A stretch of DNA of 64,000 bases from Heracleum sosnowskyi (lineage: Eukaryota; Streptophyta; Magnoliopsida; Apiales; Apiaceae), in contig JAUIZM010000019.1 of the NCBI GenBank assembly GCA_030848705.1, forward strand, positions 1,550,001 through 1,614,000, written 5' to 3'. The stretch's first letter is position 1, and each line of letters begins with the position of its first letter. This document shows positions 38,158-48,247 of this stretch, in pieces. A program made the position numbers and the translations under genes. The notes under the pieces were generated by a model. It was not told the DNA's origin and ran no database searches. It saw only the letters and a list, made by a program, of their open reading frames with translations.

Positions 38158-38416
38158 TCAGACAAAGACACACTAGTTAGTACATTTAAGAACCCACACT
38201 TGTTGGGGTTTTTTTACCATGCATTTTACTAAATTTAGCAGCAGAAGACTTTTTGACTTTAGCAGTCCTGACAGGATAGAGTCAATCATGATTTGCATTG
38301 TCAGTATCAGTATTGAAAGATGCATGCTTCACATTGACATTCTTAGATTTACCAGAATTTGCACTTTTATTAAACTTAGGTAAAGGATCATAAAAGTTAT
38401 GGTACAAATTATGGTA

Positions 38417-40486
38417 TTATTCACAACTATAAATAGAATACCATTTACTACCACAATGAAAACAAGACTTCTGTGGTTTATAAAATACTAATCTATTCCT
38501 AACATCAGACCTAGGAATCTCAGTAACCTTCTTTTTATCCTTCCTGCAATCAATAGCAAGATGATTAGAGTTACCACATGTAAAGCAGCATTTTCTAGGT
38601 GCATTTAGGATGAACTTATAATTATTCTCTTTATTAATCCCAACTTTACCATTCCTTTTTCTTTTGACAGTAGGTGTCTTTTGTTTTCCTGTTGCTTCAA
38701 ACACTTTATCCTTAAGTTGTTTCTGAGACAATAAGCCTACATTCTTCTTTTCAGTTTTCTTGACAGGTTTAGACTTAGTATCTGAAACTGGTTGTGCAGA
38801 AGTAGATCCCTTTTCAAAAGTAGAATTGGGATCATTACCAAATACAAATTTAACAGGCTTAATTTTTGATTTGGTCTTGTCTATAACATGTCTATAGGTC
38901 ATTGGGTTAACTGTCTCATCTATAACAACTTTCTTTTTCAATTTCTTATCTGCATCTGACTTATACCCTATACATTCTTTCCAATTCTTAGAAGTATTGA
39001 TTTCATGAAATTTCCTTCTAGAATCTATCCAGGTTCTGATTTTCTCATTATCATACTCAAGTTCTTTTTCAAGAGCAGTACATTTAAATTGCATCTCAAG
39101 TTTCATGTGTTTAGCATTATCACACTCTCTTTGTACTTCTTGCATAAAAGAAAATTCAGCTTCTAGATGCTCATTCCTTTTCCTAAGTTCAAACATTTCA
39201 GATAAGATCCTAGCATTTTCAGCAGATTGACTTCTAAAGCTAATATGCAATGACTTTAGAAAACATCTTAACTCAGAGACAGTATTAGTATCAAAATCAA
39301 AAACAATACTTGATACCTTTTCATCAGGAACAACAATCTCATCAGTATTGGCCATTAGGGCATAGGTGACCACCTCAGTATCAGATTCTGAGGAAGAGTC
39401 CATCCAATCCTTGCTTGATATGATGAGTGCTTTAGCCTTCTTGTACTCAGTTGCAAAGTGCCCCATTCCATTACACTTGTAACACCTTATCTTTGACTTG
39501 TCAAATTTGGTGTTCTTGTTGTCCTTCCTGTTGTACTTATCTTTGTCAGCATTGAAGGTCTTTTTCTGAAAGTTGCCTTGTCTTCTAGCTTTCCTGAACT
39601 TCATCTTCTTGAATCCCTTGACAATCATAGCAACCATCTCTTGCATGTCAGAGTCAGTAGAATCATCATCAGTATTGGCATCAGGATTGCCATCAGTATC
39701 TGATGACGAGTCATCAGGATCTGACTCCACCATTCTTGATTTTCCTCTAGAGACCTCCACAGCTTTTCCTTTTGATTTTGCCTCTACATTCAAGGCTACA
39801 GATTTTGCCTTGCTGCTTTTCTTGTTCTTTCTTTGTTGAACCTCTAGATCATAGGTTCTTAGCATCCCATAAACCTCATTAAGAGACACAGTGTTTAGAT
39901 CATACTGATGCCTAATGATAAAAGTTTGAGTATCCCATTCTTCAGGTAAAGCTCTCAGAAACTTGGTGTTTGACTCTTCAGCTACATACTCTTTGCCAAC
40001 TAGAGATAGATTGTTCAGTAGAGTCGGGAATCTATCATACATGTCAGTAAGGCTTTCATTAGGTCTAGCATCAAATTGTTCATACTCTTGAATGAGTAAA
40101 GCCCTCCTGTTCTTCTTAATAGATGCAGATCCTTGGCATTGAGTTTCCAAAGTGTCCCAAATTTCCTTTGCTGACTTGCATGCAATCACCCAGTTTGACA
40201 TGACAACATCAAGACTATTATGTAGAATATTCTTTATCTTTGATTCCCTGAGAACATGAGCCTTTTCTTCTGGTGTCCACTCACTCTTCACCTTGATCAC
40301 ATAATGTTTAGGTACAGTATCTGTTTGGCCAACAATTCTCTTGGGAACATATGGTCCATCATTGATTCTGTCTATGCACTCAGGATCTGTTGCTTCCAGG
40401 TACATCAGCATCTTCACCTTCCATGTAGGGTATTCAGATTTCTTCAGCATGGGAATTTTGATGCTTTCATATTTGAATGTCGCCAT
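38417..40486 (-). CDS. copia gag with native start (unit 2)
   Basis: 689-codon gag starting at ATG 40486 (MATFKYESIKIPMLKK), 34 nt inside the PBS. Domain order is as in the unit 1 copy: gag N-terminal domain, first zinc knuckle with its His intact (CYKCNGMGHFATEYK, but the last Cys is Tyr), acidic and coiled-coil segments, and second knuckle CFTCGNSNHLAIDC. It would form the particle shell and bind RNA. The knuckle His/Asn difference shows that unit 2 keeps the ancestral base. The frame is closed by a stop at 38417, and several stops separate it from protease, so the element is not autonomous. Confidence 0.85.
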   Translation of the reverse strand: MATFKYESIKIPMLKKSEYPTWKVKMLMYLEATDPECIDRINDGPYVPKRIVGQTDTVPKHYVIKVKSEWTPEEKAHVLRESKIKNILHNSLDVVMSNWVIACKSAKEIWDTLETQCQGSASIKKNRRALLIQEYEQFDARPNESLTDMYDRFPTLLNNLSLVGKEYVAEESNTKFLRALPEEWDTQTFIIRHQYDLNTVSLNEVYGMLRTYDLEVQQRKNKKSSKAKSVALNVEAKSKGKAVEVSRGKSRMVESDPDDSSSDTDGNPDANTDDDSTDSDMQEMVAMIVKGFKKMKFRKARRQGNFQKKTFNADKDKYNRKDNKNTKFDKSKIRCYKCNGMGHFATEYKKAKALIISSKDWMDSSSESDTEVVTYALMANTDEIVVPDEKVSSIVFDFDTNTVSELRCFLKSLHISFRSQSAENARILSEMFELRKRNEHLEAEFSFMQEVQRECDNAKHMKLEMQFKCTALEKELEYDNEKIRTWIDSRRKFHEINTSKNWKECIGYKSDADKKLKKKVVIDETVNPMTYRHVIDKTKSKIKPVKFVFGNDPNSTFEKGSTSAQPVSDTKSKPVKKTEKKNVGLLSQKQLKDKVFEATGKQKTPTVKRKRNGKVGINKENNYKFILNAPRKCCFTCGNSNHLAIDCRKDKKKVTEIPRSDVRNRLVFYKPQKSCFHCGSKWYSIYSCE

Positions 40487-40520
40487 CTTAGATCGTATCT
40501 GATTCAAATTAAATCAGTTT

Positions 40521-40532
40521 GCTCTGATACCA
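40521..40532 (-). other. tRNA-iMet primer-binding site
   Basis: TGGTATCAGAGC on the minus strand, two bases inside the LTR; this is the standard copia PBS complementary to the 3' end of initiator methionine tRNA. Confidence 0.93.
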
Positions 40533-40534
40533 AT

Positions 40535-41059
40535 TGATGCCCAGTAATTAACAATTGTAGATGGGGGGTTGAATACAATTGTATAAGATTCTCGAATTAA
40601 ATAAATACAAACATGAATAATAACAACGTTATTAAATCTGGTATAAAAACTGTTACAAAACTCTCTCAAGAAATCCTTATGTTCTTGAAAGCTGCTAGGT
40701 ACAATAATACTCGTGTATGTGATTGATTACAAATCAAAATCTAAAATGTGTTTATATACTACACACAGCTGCTCTATCGATTACAAGATAAGACCAAATC
40801 AATTACAAATAATATTGATACATATCTAACCGACATTTGCTTTTCATAAACTAAGAAACCGACAAATCATCTTTCCTTAATCTCTGAACTTGATAGTTAT
40901 CTTGAAGTAACAATCCTGATCAGCTTCGAATCCTGATGATAATCCTGATCATAGTCTTGATAGCAATCCTGATACTGACGCTCGTGCAATAATGATGACG
41001 TCAGCAATCCTGATCAGTAGTTTAGATCCTGACGATCATTGAATCCTGATCTAACATCA
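40535..41059 (-). repeat. 5' LTR of the SIRE-type element (525 bp)
   Basis: Bounded by TGATG...CATCA, a 5-bp inverted repeat, with the PBS immediately inside. The outer part (40915-41055) contains about ten copies of AATCCTGAT or close variants. The next bases outside are CATGA, the candidate target duplication; the partner copy cannot be checked because the 3' LTR is missing. Confidence 0.85.
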
Positions 41060-41971
41060 CATGACTGGACATCGTTCAAAATTCAAAGAATTGGACGAAG
41101 GCGTGACAGGATAGGTGAGGTTCGGAGACGAATCTATGGTGGAAATCAAAGGAAAAGGGTCTGTAATGTTCAAATGGAAAAATGAAGAGGAGCTTGTATT
41201 TCATGAGGTATATTATATCCCCACTTTGTGTAATAATATTGTAAGTCTTGGTCAGTTATCGGAAAATGGAAGCAGGGTCATTTTAAATGGCGCTTATTTG
41301 TGGGTGTACGACGAGAATGGAAGATTAATTATGAAGGTCAAGAGGTCTGCAAACAGATTGTACAAACTTGTCATTGAAATAAGTCAGTCTAAATGCTTAA
41401 TTTCAAAGGCGGAGGAAACATCATAGTTATGGCATTCACATCTTGGGCATGTCAATTTTCAAGCCATGTTAATGATGTCAAAGAATGGAATGGCATATGG
41501 TTTTCCAGATTTTATCCAACCAAAGGATATGTGTACTGGATGCTTAATATCAAAGCAAACAAAAAAACCGTTTCCTAGTGAGGCGAATTTTCATGCAAAA
41601 CAGGTGTTAGAATTGGTACATGGCGACTTATGTGGACCAATATCACCGACAACAATGGGGGGAAATAGGTACTTTCTACTTTTGGTTGATGATTATAGTC
41701 AGATTATGTGGATATATATGCTTTCTAGTAAAGGTGAGGCGTTGGCAGCGTTTAAAAATTTTTGAGTGATGGTAGAAAAGGATCCACGGAAGGAAATTAA
41801 AGTCCTTAGGACGGACCGAGGTGGTGAATTCATGTCAAAAGAATTCACATTCTACTGTGACGATACACGGATTGTGAGACATTTCACCGCCCCCTATTCT
41901 CCACAGCAAAATGGGGTGGTTGAACGGTGAAATAGAACGGTGGCGGCCATGGCTCAAACTTGTCAAACTTG
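41060..41971 (+). pseudogene. Ty1/copia remnant, longer copy with protease end
   Basis: Most complete version of the plus-strand remnant. It begins immediately after the minus-strand copia LTR with HMTGHRSKFKELDEGVTG, a stop, then VRFGDESMVEIKGKGSV, YYIPTLCNNIVSLGQLS and LWVYDENGRL. These are conserved blocks between the retroviral-type protease active site and the integrase zinc finger in copia polyproteins. Integrase core blocks follow as in the shorter copies, with the same stops. The protease active-site segment upstream is missing because the minus-strand element inserted just before the HMTG block. The pre-integrase motif reads HSHLGH here versus HSRLGH in the array units. Confidence 0.87.
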
Positions 41972-43916
41972 AAAGTAAAGTACCATTTTGAGCTATAGAA
42001 CAGATTTTGCAGGCCCATATTTCCCTAAAGTTTAATAGTTTGTTCCTTAACATACTTGAAAGAGAAAATTCCGCCAACAAAATGACCAATGCAACTCAAT
42101 CCCACTTCCTTCTAGCATTCTCAAAAAAACTACGGGGCAGGTTTAGAGTAGCAATACCATCACCATTATCAACATTTGATTCAAAATCAAAATTAAGTTG
42201 AGGTTGGTCGGTTAGCATTGTCATGGAAAATATTCAAAATCAAAATTAAATTGAGGTTGGTGGGTTAGCATTGTCTTAGACAATAGATTTCCATGAAAAT
42301 GGAAGAATACCACCACTAGAAGAAGGACTAACAGATTCCCCTGCAGTAGAGTTAGTATTCGAAAATCACAAAAATACCTTTTGTAACATTAACATCATTT
42401 CTTAAGTCCTCAAGAGAAACGATAGTTCTAGGTTGTACAATACCATTGTCATCAACATTTCTTCCCTGTAAAGTGGACTAAAAATCGTTAAAATCGTTAA
42501 TGGATAATTCTTTGGTTCATGAAAGAAATATGGCGGGAAAAGAGAAAGACGTGGGTGGGAAAAAAGAAATGTGTTTAAATTATCTAGGCAGAAGATATAA
42601 ACAACACATACTACGAAGAATACATTAATGTAAAATACACACAACTCCGACTTGCTTTCAATCAAGCATCAAGAAGATTCCATTTTACTATATTCTCTGT
42701 TCTCTTTACAATTAGTCTATTCGACGTCTATTTGATTATCCTCTCAACCATACAAATTATAAAAATAATATAGTAACTTTTAAACCTTATTTCACATATC
42801 CATAATTATGACATATATGTCTTCTTGGTGTATAGAATTGACAACATCCAGTATATTTATATCCACACGTGTTACTTTTTTTGAGGATATTTTTCCATAT
42901 TGGCATCATCACTCTAAAGCTCAGGATTATTATAGGTTCATCATCTATCACTTTAAAAAATTTCAAAATCATGTTAAGATAATTCTTTCCCCTTGTTATC
43001 ACCTCATATAACTCCCACAAAATCTCATCAAATACATTTGTCAAAATAATTACTTTCTCATGATATAAATCATTCACTACCTACCTCAAGCTCCATCCCA
43101 TTCCACATCAAACTTAAATACTTAACTCATCAAATCTAATTAATATCCACCTATATCACTATCAAGCTCATTTGCACACAAGTGCCAAAAATGTTATTAC
43201 CAATCCCCAATAAATCCACTAGGTCTTAGCATAATTTACCGCACCAAACTAGATATCTTTTGAAAATCCTTTATGTTTCGCCTATTATTGGACACAAAAT
43301 TATTAGGTAATTGGAGTCATCACGGGAAGCATTGCACTAATTACATAGCAAGAGTCAGAATGATTGTTTAATAGCTAAAGGTTGTAATCAAGAAAAATGA
43401 GCGCATGTTGATTAAATAGTTAATCTTGTTGAAAAATGTCTCAAATTGGTCAGTCCATTAGCTCAATGTCTCAAATGTTGTCCAACATAGTTCTCTTAAA
43501 CAAAAATGTCCTACGACTGAATTGCCTAGTTTCGTTGACTCCAAAATCCATTTTATGTTTTTAATTTTAAATAAAGTATTCATGGTGTACAACAATCCCT
43601 TCAAGAGATTCACTTTGCTTCTTTTGTGCATTGGATTTACTATATATTGGATTTACTATACAAATGTCGATGCACAAAATGAAAGGTATAATTATATTTT
43701 GAGATTAAGAATATTCGTTAAAATCTTATTTTATTACTTAGAGATATAAATGAAGCTCTCTCACTGAATATTAGTAAGTTCATGTTTGTTTTAACTTCAA
43801 CTCCAAGTTGAAAGATAGGATTAGTGATAAGCGTGATCTTTATCTTAATATTGTCCCTATATTTAAGTTATTTTTTATTGATTTGGATTGTTATTTAATA
43901 AATTATAATATTTTAT
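41972..43916. other. anonymous spacer (copy 3)
   Basis: Equivalent of 691-2635 with scattered substitutions; no gene or element recognised. Confidence 0.55.
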
Positions 43917-45131
43917 TGTAGGAATCAAGGAGGTCTAATTAAATATGGATTGAAGCTTAAATATCAAGAGATGGAGATTAATTTGATTGAAATTTTGATT
44001 TTGTAGGCTACTTGTGAAGTCTACATCGTTTAGGCCATAAACGGAATTTTAGAAGTCCAATTCAGACCATTCAACAGCCCACAGAAATATTATAAGAAGG
44101 GCTTTATTTTATAACTGGTCTTAGATATCAAAATCCAGCGAGTCATTCTAGAAACAGAGCCCAAACGTCAGTTATGAATTTCCTTTATTGAAATTCAATT
44201 CTGATGACTTTTTTTTGGATGTAATTAGATATAGATCAGACCTAATACCTAGAGATAGAGGAGATAGAGACAACGCAAGAGACAAGGAGCCGCACAAGGG
44301 AGGAGGATAAGCCATCAATGGAGAAGATTTGAAGACATTCAATTGGCTTTGTTTTCTCTTATCTTTTATTTATCTCTTCTTATGAACATGTGTTGGTTGT
44401 TTTGGGATTGTTTTGATACTTTGATTATGAACTAAATTATATGAGTTAAGATTTTTATGGAACCCTACTATGGGATTGTTGATAGTTTGTAGTTTATTCA
44501 TTCAAGTGATTATCATGTTTAATAATATTTGCTATTGTTTGGCCAACTATAGTAGATAGCTGAGTTAATTATAATACTAAGAGTGTTATAGTTAAGTGAC
44601 ACAATACCTGAATGGTGCATGATTATATCTATTAATATTGATTTATGACGGTATGTATATATATTATTACCTTATATAGCCGTGTGAAATTGGTGTTTAA
44701 TCGTATTCTTGAGATTAAATTGGCATAGACATACACTGGTTTAGTTTCTAGAATATATAACATAGTGATTTCGAGAGAAACCTATGATCGTTGAATTTCC
44801 GGTTAGTATATTATGAATTTGTTGTAGTATTACACTACTTTATTACCAACATGAACATATTAGGGGAAGTAATTATCTTGACTTAGCTTCTCGTATCTAA
44901 AACTCATCCAACTCTTTTCGCTAGTATAGTATTAGTTAGTTAATTTAGTTGTTAATTAATTAGTTTAATTAGAAAAACCAAAACTCAATTCTTGTGAGTC
45001 TACAACTGAATTGTTTGACATTGATTGTGATTTATACAACTAGATAGTCCTTGAGGAACCATATCTGATATTTATTATTATATTACTTGTTTACGATTGC
45101 GTACACTTGCACATCTAGATTTTACACAACA
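43917..45131 (+). repeat. LTR-like segment (copy 3)
   Basis: Diverged copy of 2636-3850 with identical terminal bases. The first ~396 bp are also present at 63386-63781, where the segment is cut by the junction with a LINE fragment. Confidence 0.3.
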
Positions 45132-46937
45132 ATTAGGTTCAAATTAGAACATTTTTCTGATTTAGAACTTAGATATGTACCTAATCAATGACTGTTTTTT
45201 TATCATTTTGCTACACTAAACATCATTCTGTTGCAACACACAAATTTTTTCTTATATATTTTAAGATGTAATGTTCTTCTGGTGAACATTGAGTTTTTTT
45301 TACTAAATTACATGCGATTTTTGTAAAAGAAATTAAATCTTAGCATGATATGATATTACTCTCATTTTCATAAAACTATAAACAAAAAATTAATATGGAA
45401 AAATATAGTTAATAATAAAAAGAGTATTATTATATTCTGTATAAGCACATAAATAAGTTCTAACGCATCTAGTTATAAGCGGTTATATGTGGAACGTAAC
45501 CCACTTGTATACATCTAATATTATTATTTAGAGATTTAAATAAGGCTTCGTAGTCAATACAAAAAATTTAAATTAACTTCGAACACCAAGTAAAAGGTTA
45601 CTCATATAAATCTCATTTATTTATTTAGAGATATGAACAAATCTAATTTTTTTTCGAGTTCTTGAAGTTAAATACTTGAGCTTCCAAGTTTAAAGGTTTC
45701 TTGTATAAAACATATATTAGTTACAAATGAACCCTACTGTTGAGGTCTTGAAGTAAAACCGACTTTGATTCCGAGTTAGAGAAGTCTCATTATTGAATCC
45801 TAGTGATTTGTCTTAGTTGGTTTAAAACCGTTTGTTTAATTTATTTTGTCATCATTATTCCAAAGGTTTTATAAATGACATAAACTTTTTGAAAAGTACT
45901 TCATATTATTCAACTCCAAATATATTTGACCTATTTATATATTCGGCCTTATATATCTTATTTATATATATTTTAAGTGCTTTCAATCATACCGTTGTTA
46001 TTTGTGCTTTAGTTTAACAAACATATATACTTAATTTACTGCATAAACGTTCATACACAATGTGTTATTAATCCTCCAACAAGTAACTTACTACAACTCA
46101 CATTTATATATATTGTTGATCTATTTTATATATTATGTTTGTCTTCGATCTGTTCGTGTAACATACTAGTCCGAGTCTAGCAAGCCTATGTTCCAACACC
46201 GACAAAGTAGCAGACTACCCTAATCTACGCAATGAGGGAAGGGAGAAGGTACGATTGGATCCACTATGCCAATAAAATCCAGATTTTCTTATTCACAAGT
46301 AACAAATTTTTAAATGACAAAGAACATTTAGAAATGCCAAGCTCTAAATTATAATAGGTAAAAAATTATTCAACCCCCTTCTAACTTATTAATCCATTTT
46401 TTTGGCCTAACATAGTGGTTATTGTAAAAAATATAATAAAATAAGTATATTACATCTTCTTAATGTAAAATATAATAATAATTTTACATCTGTATTGTTA
46501 ATTTTAAAGAACACATTACTTTTAAATTTGATCAAAATATATTATGCCGTACAATATAATATGCTTTTAATATAGAGAATAAGTAGACTCACATCTCAAA
46601 TAATTAACTTTCATGAGATATTTAATAAAACGACTTCATATAATAAAATATTATGCATAGTAATATACTATCTAAAAAGATTGTGCATATCAAAAGATTG
46701 TATGAATCAAATTTTATTCAGTATCATAGGAAAATTATCGAGATATGTCTAAGGTTCCTTATTCTCTTTAATATATTAAACAAAATATGTATAGAATACT
46801 TAACATAAAAATTTTTAAATCACAGAATACAAAAATTGAAAATATAGAATGATAATTACATAAAGAACACACAATAAAAATTATAAAACATACACAAATT
46901 TAGTGAAAACACAATAAAAATTATAGAACATAAGAAA
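45132..46937. other. anonymous spacer (copy 3)
   Basis: Equivalent of 3851-5671. Nothing recognisable apart from AT-rich simple sequence and the copy 3-specific indels near 45783 and 46140. Confidence 0.55.
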
Positions 46938-47612
46938 CTAGTTGAAAAAGCCGCGCTTCGCGACGACGTAATAATTTTTTTAAAAAACCCTATCAAATAA
47001 ATTACGAAAATTACTCGGTCCTCGCTAATAAGCCGTCCTCCCGTGAAACACGATTTCCTTTTTAATATCAAAATTTCAAATTTAATATATTGAATATATA
47101 TACTTGTCATATATATTAATTTTTATGTTACCGTACTCCTTTCTAATGAGTCACTCTTTCGTTGAAAAAACACATATATAACTTCACATATTCTACTTTA
47201 AATTGAACTTTATAGTTATGTATTACAAACGCTTATTCTACTTCCAATAGAACTTCTAATTGCAAGTACTTCTTTTATATCTGAACTATTCTCCTCTATA
47301 AATCGAAACACCTATTCTACTTCAAATAGAACTTTGCAAGTACTTCTTTTATATTTGAACTCTTCCCCTCTACAAATTTAAACACCTATTCTACTTCAAA
47401 TAGAACTTTTAATTATATGTCTTCACTATAAATTCAAACTCTTCTCCTCAATAAATTCGAACACCTATTCTACTTCTAATATGTTAAAGGATATTTTTTT
47501 TATTTATTAGTATTTAAAATTCTAAAATTCTAGAAAATTAGAAAAATAGATTGAGACGATCTTAGGGCGCCACCTAACCTCTCGCGTATCCTCCTTTATA
47601 TATATATATTGA
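46938..47612 (-). mobile_element. Helitron family 1 (copy 3, 675 bp)
   Basis: Same element at the same position relative to the AP2-like gene, so the insertion predates the older duplication. The hairpin differs by one base (GACGACG for GACGGCG) and the terminal AT microsatellite is shorter. Confidence 0.72.
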
Positions 47613-47942
47613 TTTTAAAATACAAAAATTACGTGACATAAAAATTATAGTTTCAAAAATCTGCAACACAAAACATTATAGAATACAGAATATAATAATC
47701 ATAAATAACTATTTAATTGTTGAGCCTAGTCATAAATATATTAAAGCACCAAATTACTAAATTAAAAAGTAAGGGAATATGAACAATAAATAAGTATATA
47801 TAAAATAGTTGAAAATTTGTAAAAATAAAATTTGATGTACAAAGAGCTTAGATTCTAAAAGAAATTAGTAAAAACGTGATGTAGTGTTGGTAATGAAAAC
47901 ATGGGTATATAGAGGGTAAATCTAAGCAGTAGGTTTTAAAAG

Positions 47943-48112
47943 AGATCAAATGAAAAGGTGGTGCAATGTATAGACACACCTAACCATCAAGTGAAAATGT
48001 GGTGCACTGTATATAGACACCTAATCCAGAGATCAAGTGAAAAGGTGGTGCACTGTATATAGACACCTATACAGAGATAAGTAGAAACGTGGTACACTGT
48101 ATATAGACACCT
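47943..48112 (+). repeat. minisatellite upstream of the open AP2-like gene
   Basis: Four repeats as in units 1 and 2. The last repeat has GGTACACTG where the others have GGTGCACTG. It ends 135 bp before the ATG at 48248, in the presumed promoter of the open gene copy. Confidence 0.85.
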
Positions 48113-48247
48113 AAGATTATAAAATATAATATATTAAAGGATATCTAGTCTTAAAATATATTAAAGGATATCCAATGAATATCATCTGGGTCACTCACAC
48201 TTATACATAGAATACATTTCTCAGTCTTTTTCAAAGCAAAGACAAAA

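Larger units (their letters stand above)
20268..40480. repeat. tandem array unit 2
   Basis: Second head-to-tail copy, offset 20,212 from unit 1 and 20,211 after a one-base difference in a poly-T run near 12930/33140. At its right end it continues into the native start of the minus-strand copia element instead of into another junction. Unit 2 is therefore the copy bordering the ancestral flank. Confidence 0.93.
35434..41059 (-). mobile_element. SIRE-type Ty1/copia element with 5' LTR (unit 2)
   Basis: Minus-strand element complete at its 5' end: LTR 40535-41059, primer-binding site, gag, protease, integrase, RT. The 3' end is lost at the CACTA terminus (35433) as in unit 1. The LTR abuts CATGACTGG, the HMTG codons of the plus-strand copia remnant, so this element inserted into that older element. 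Confidence 0.9.
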
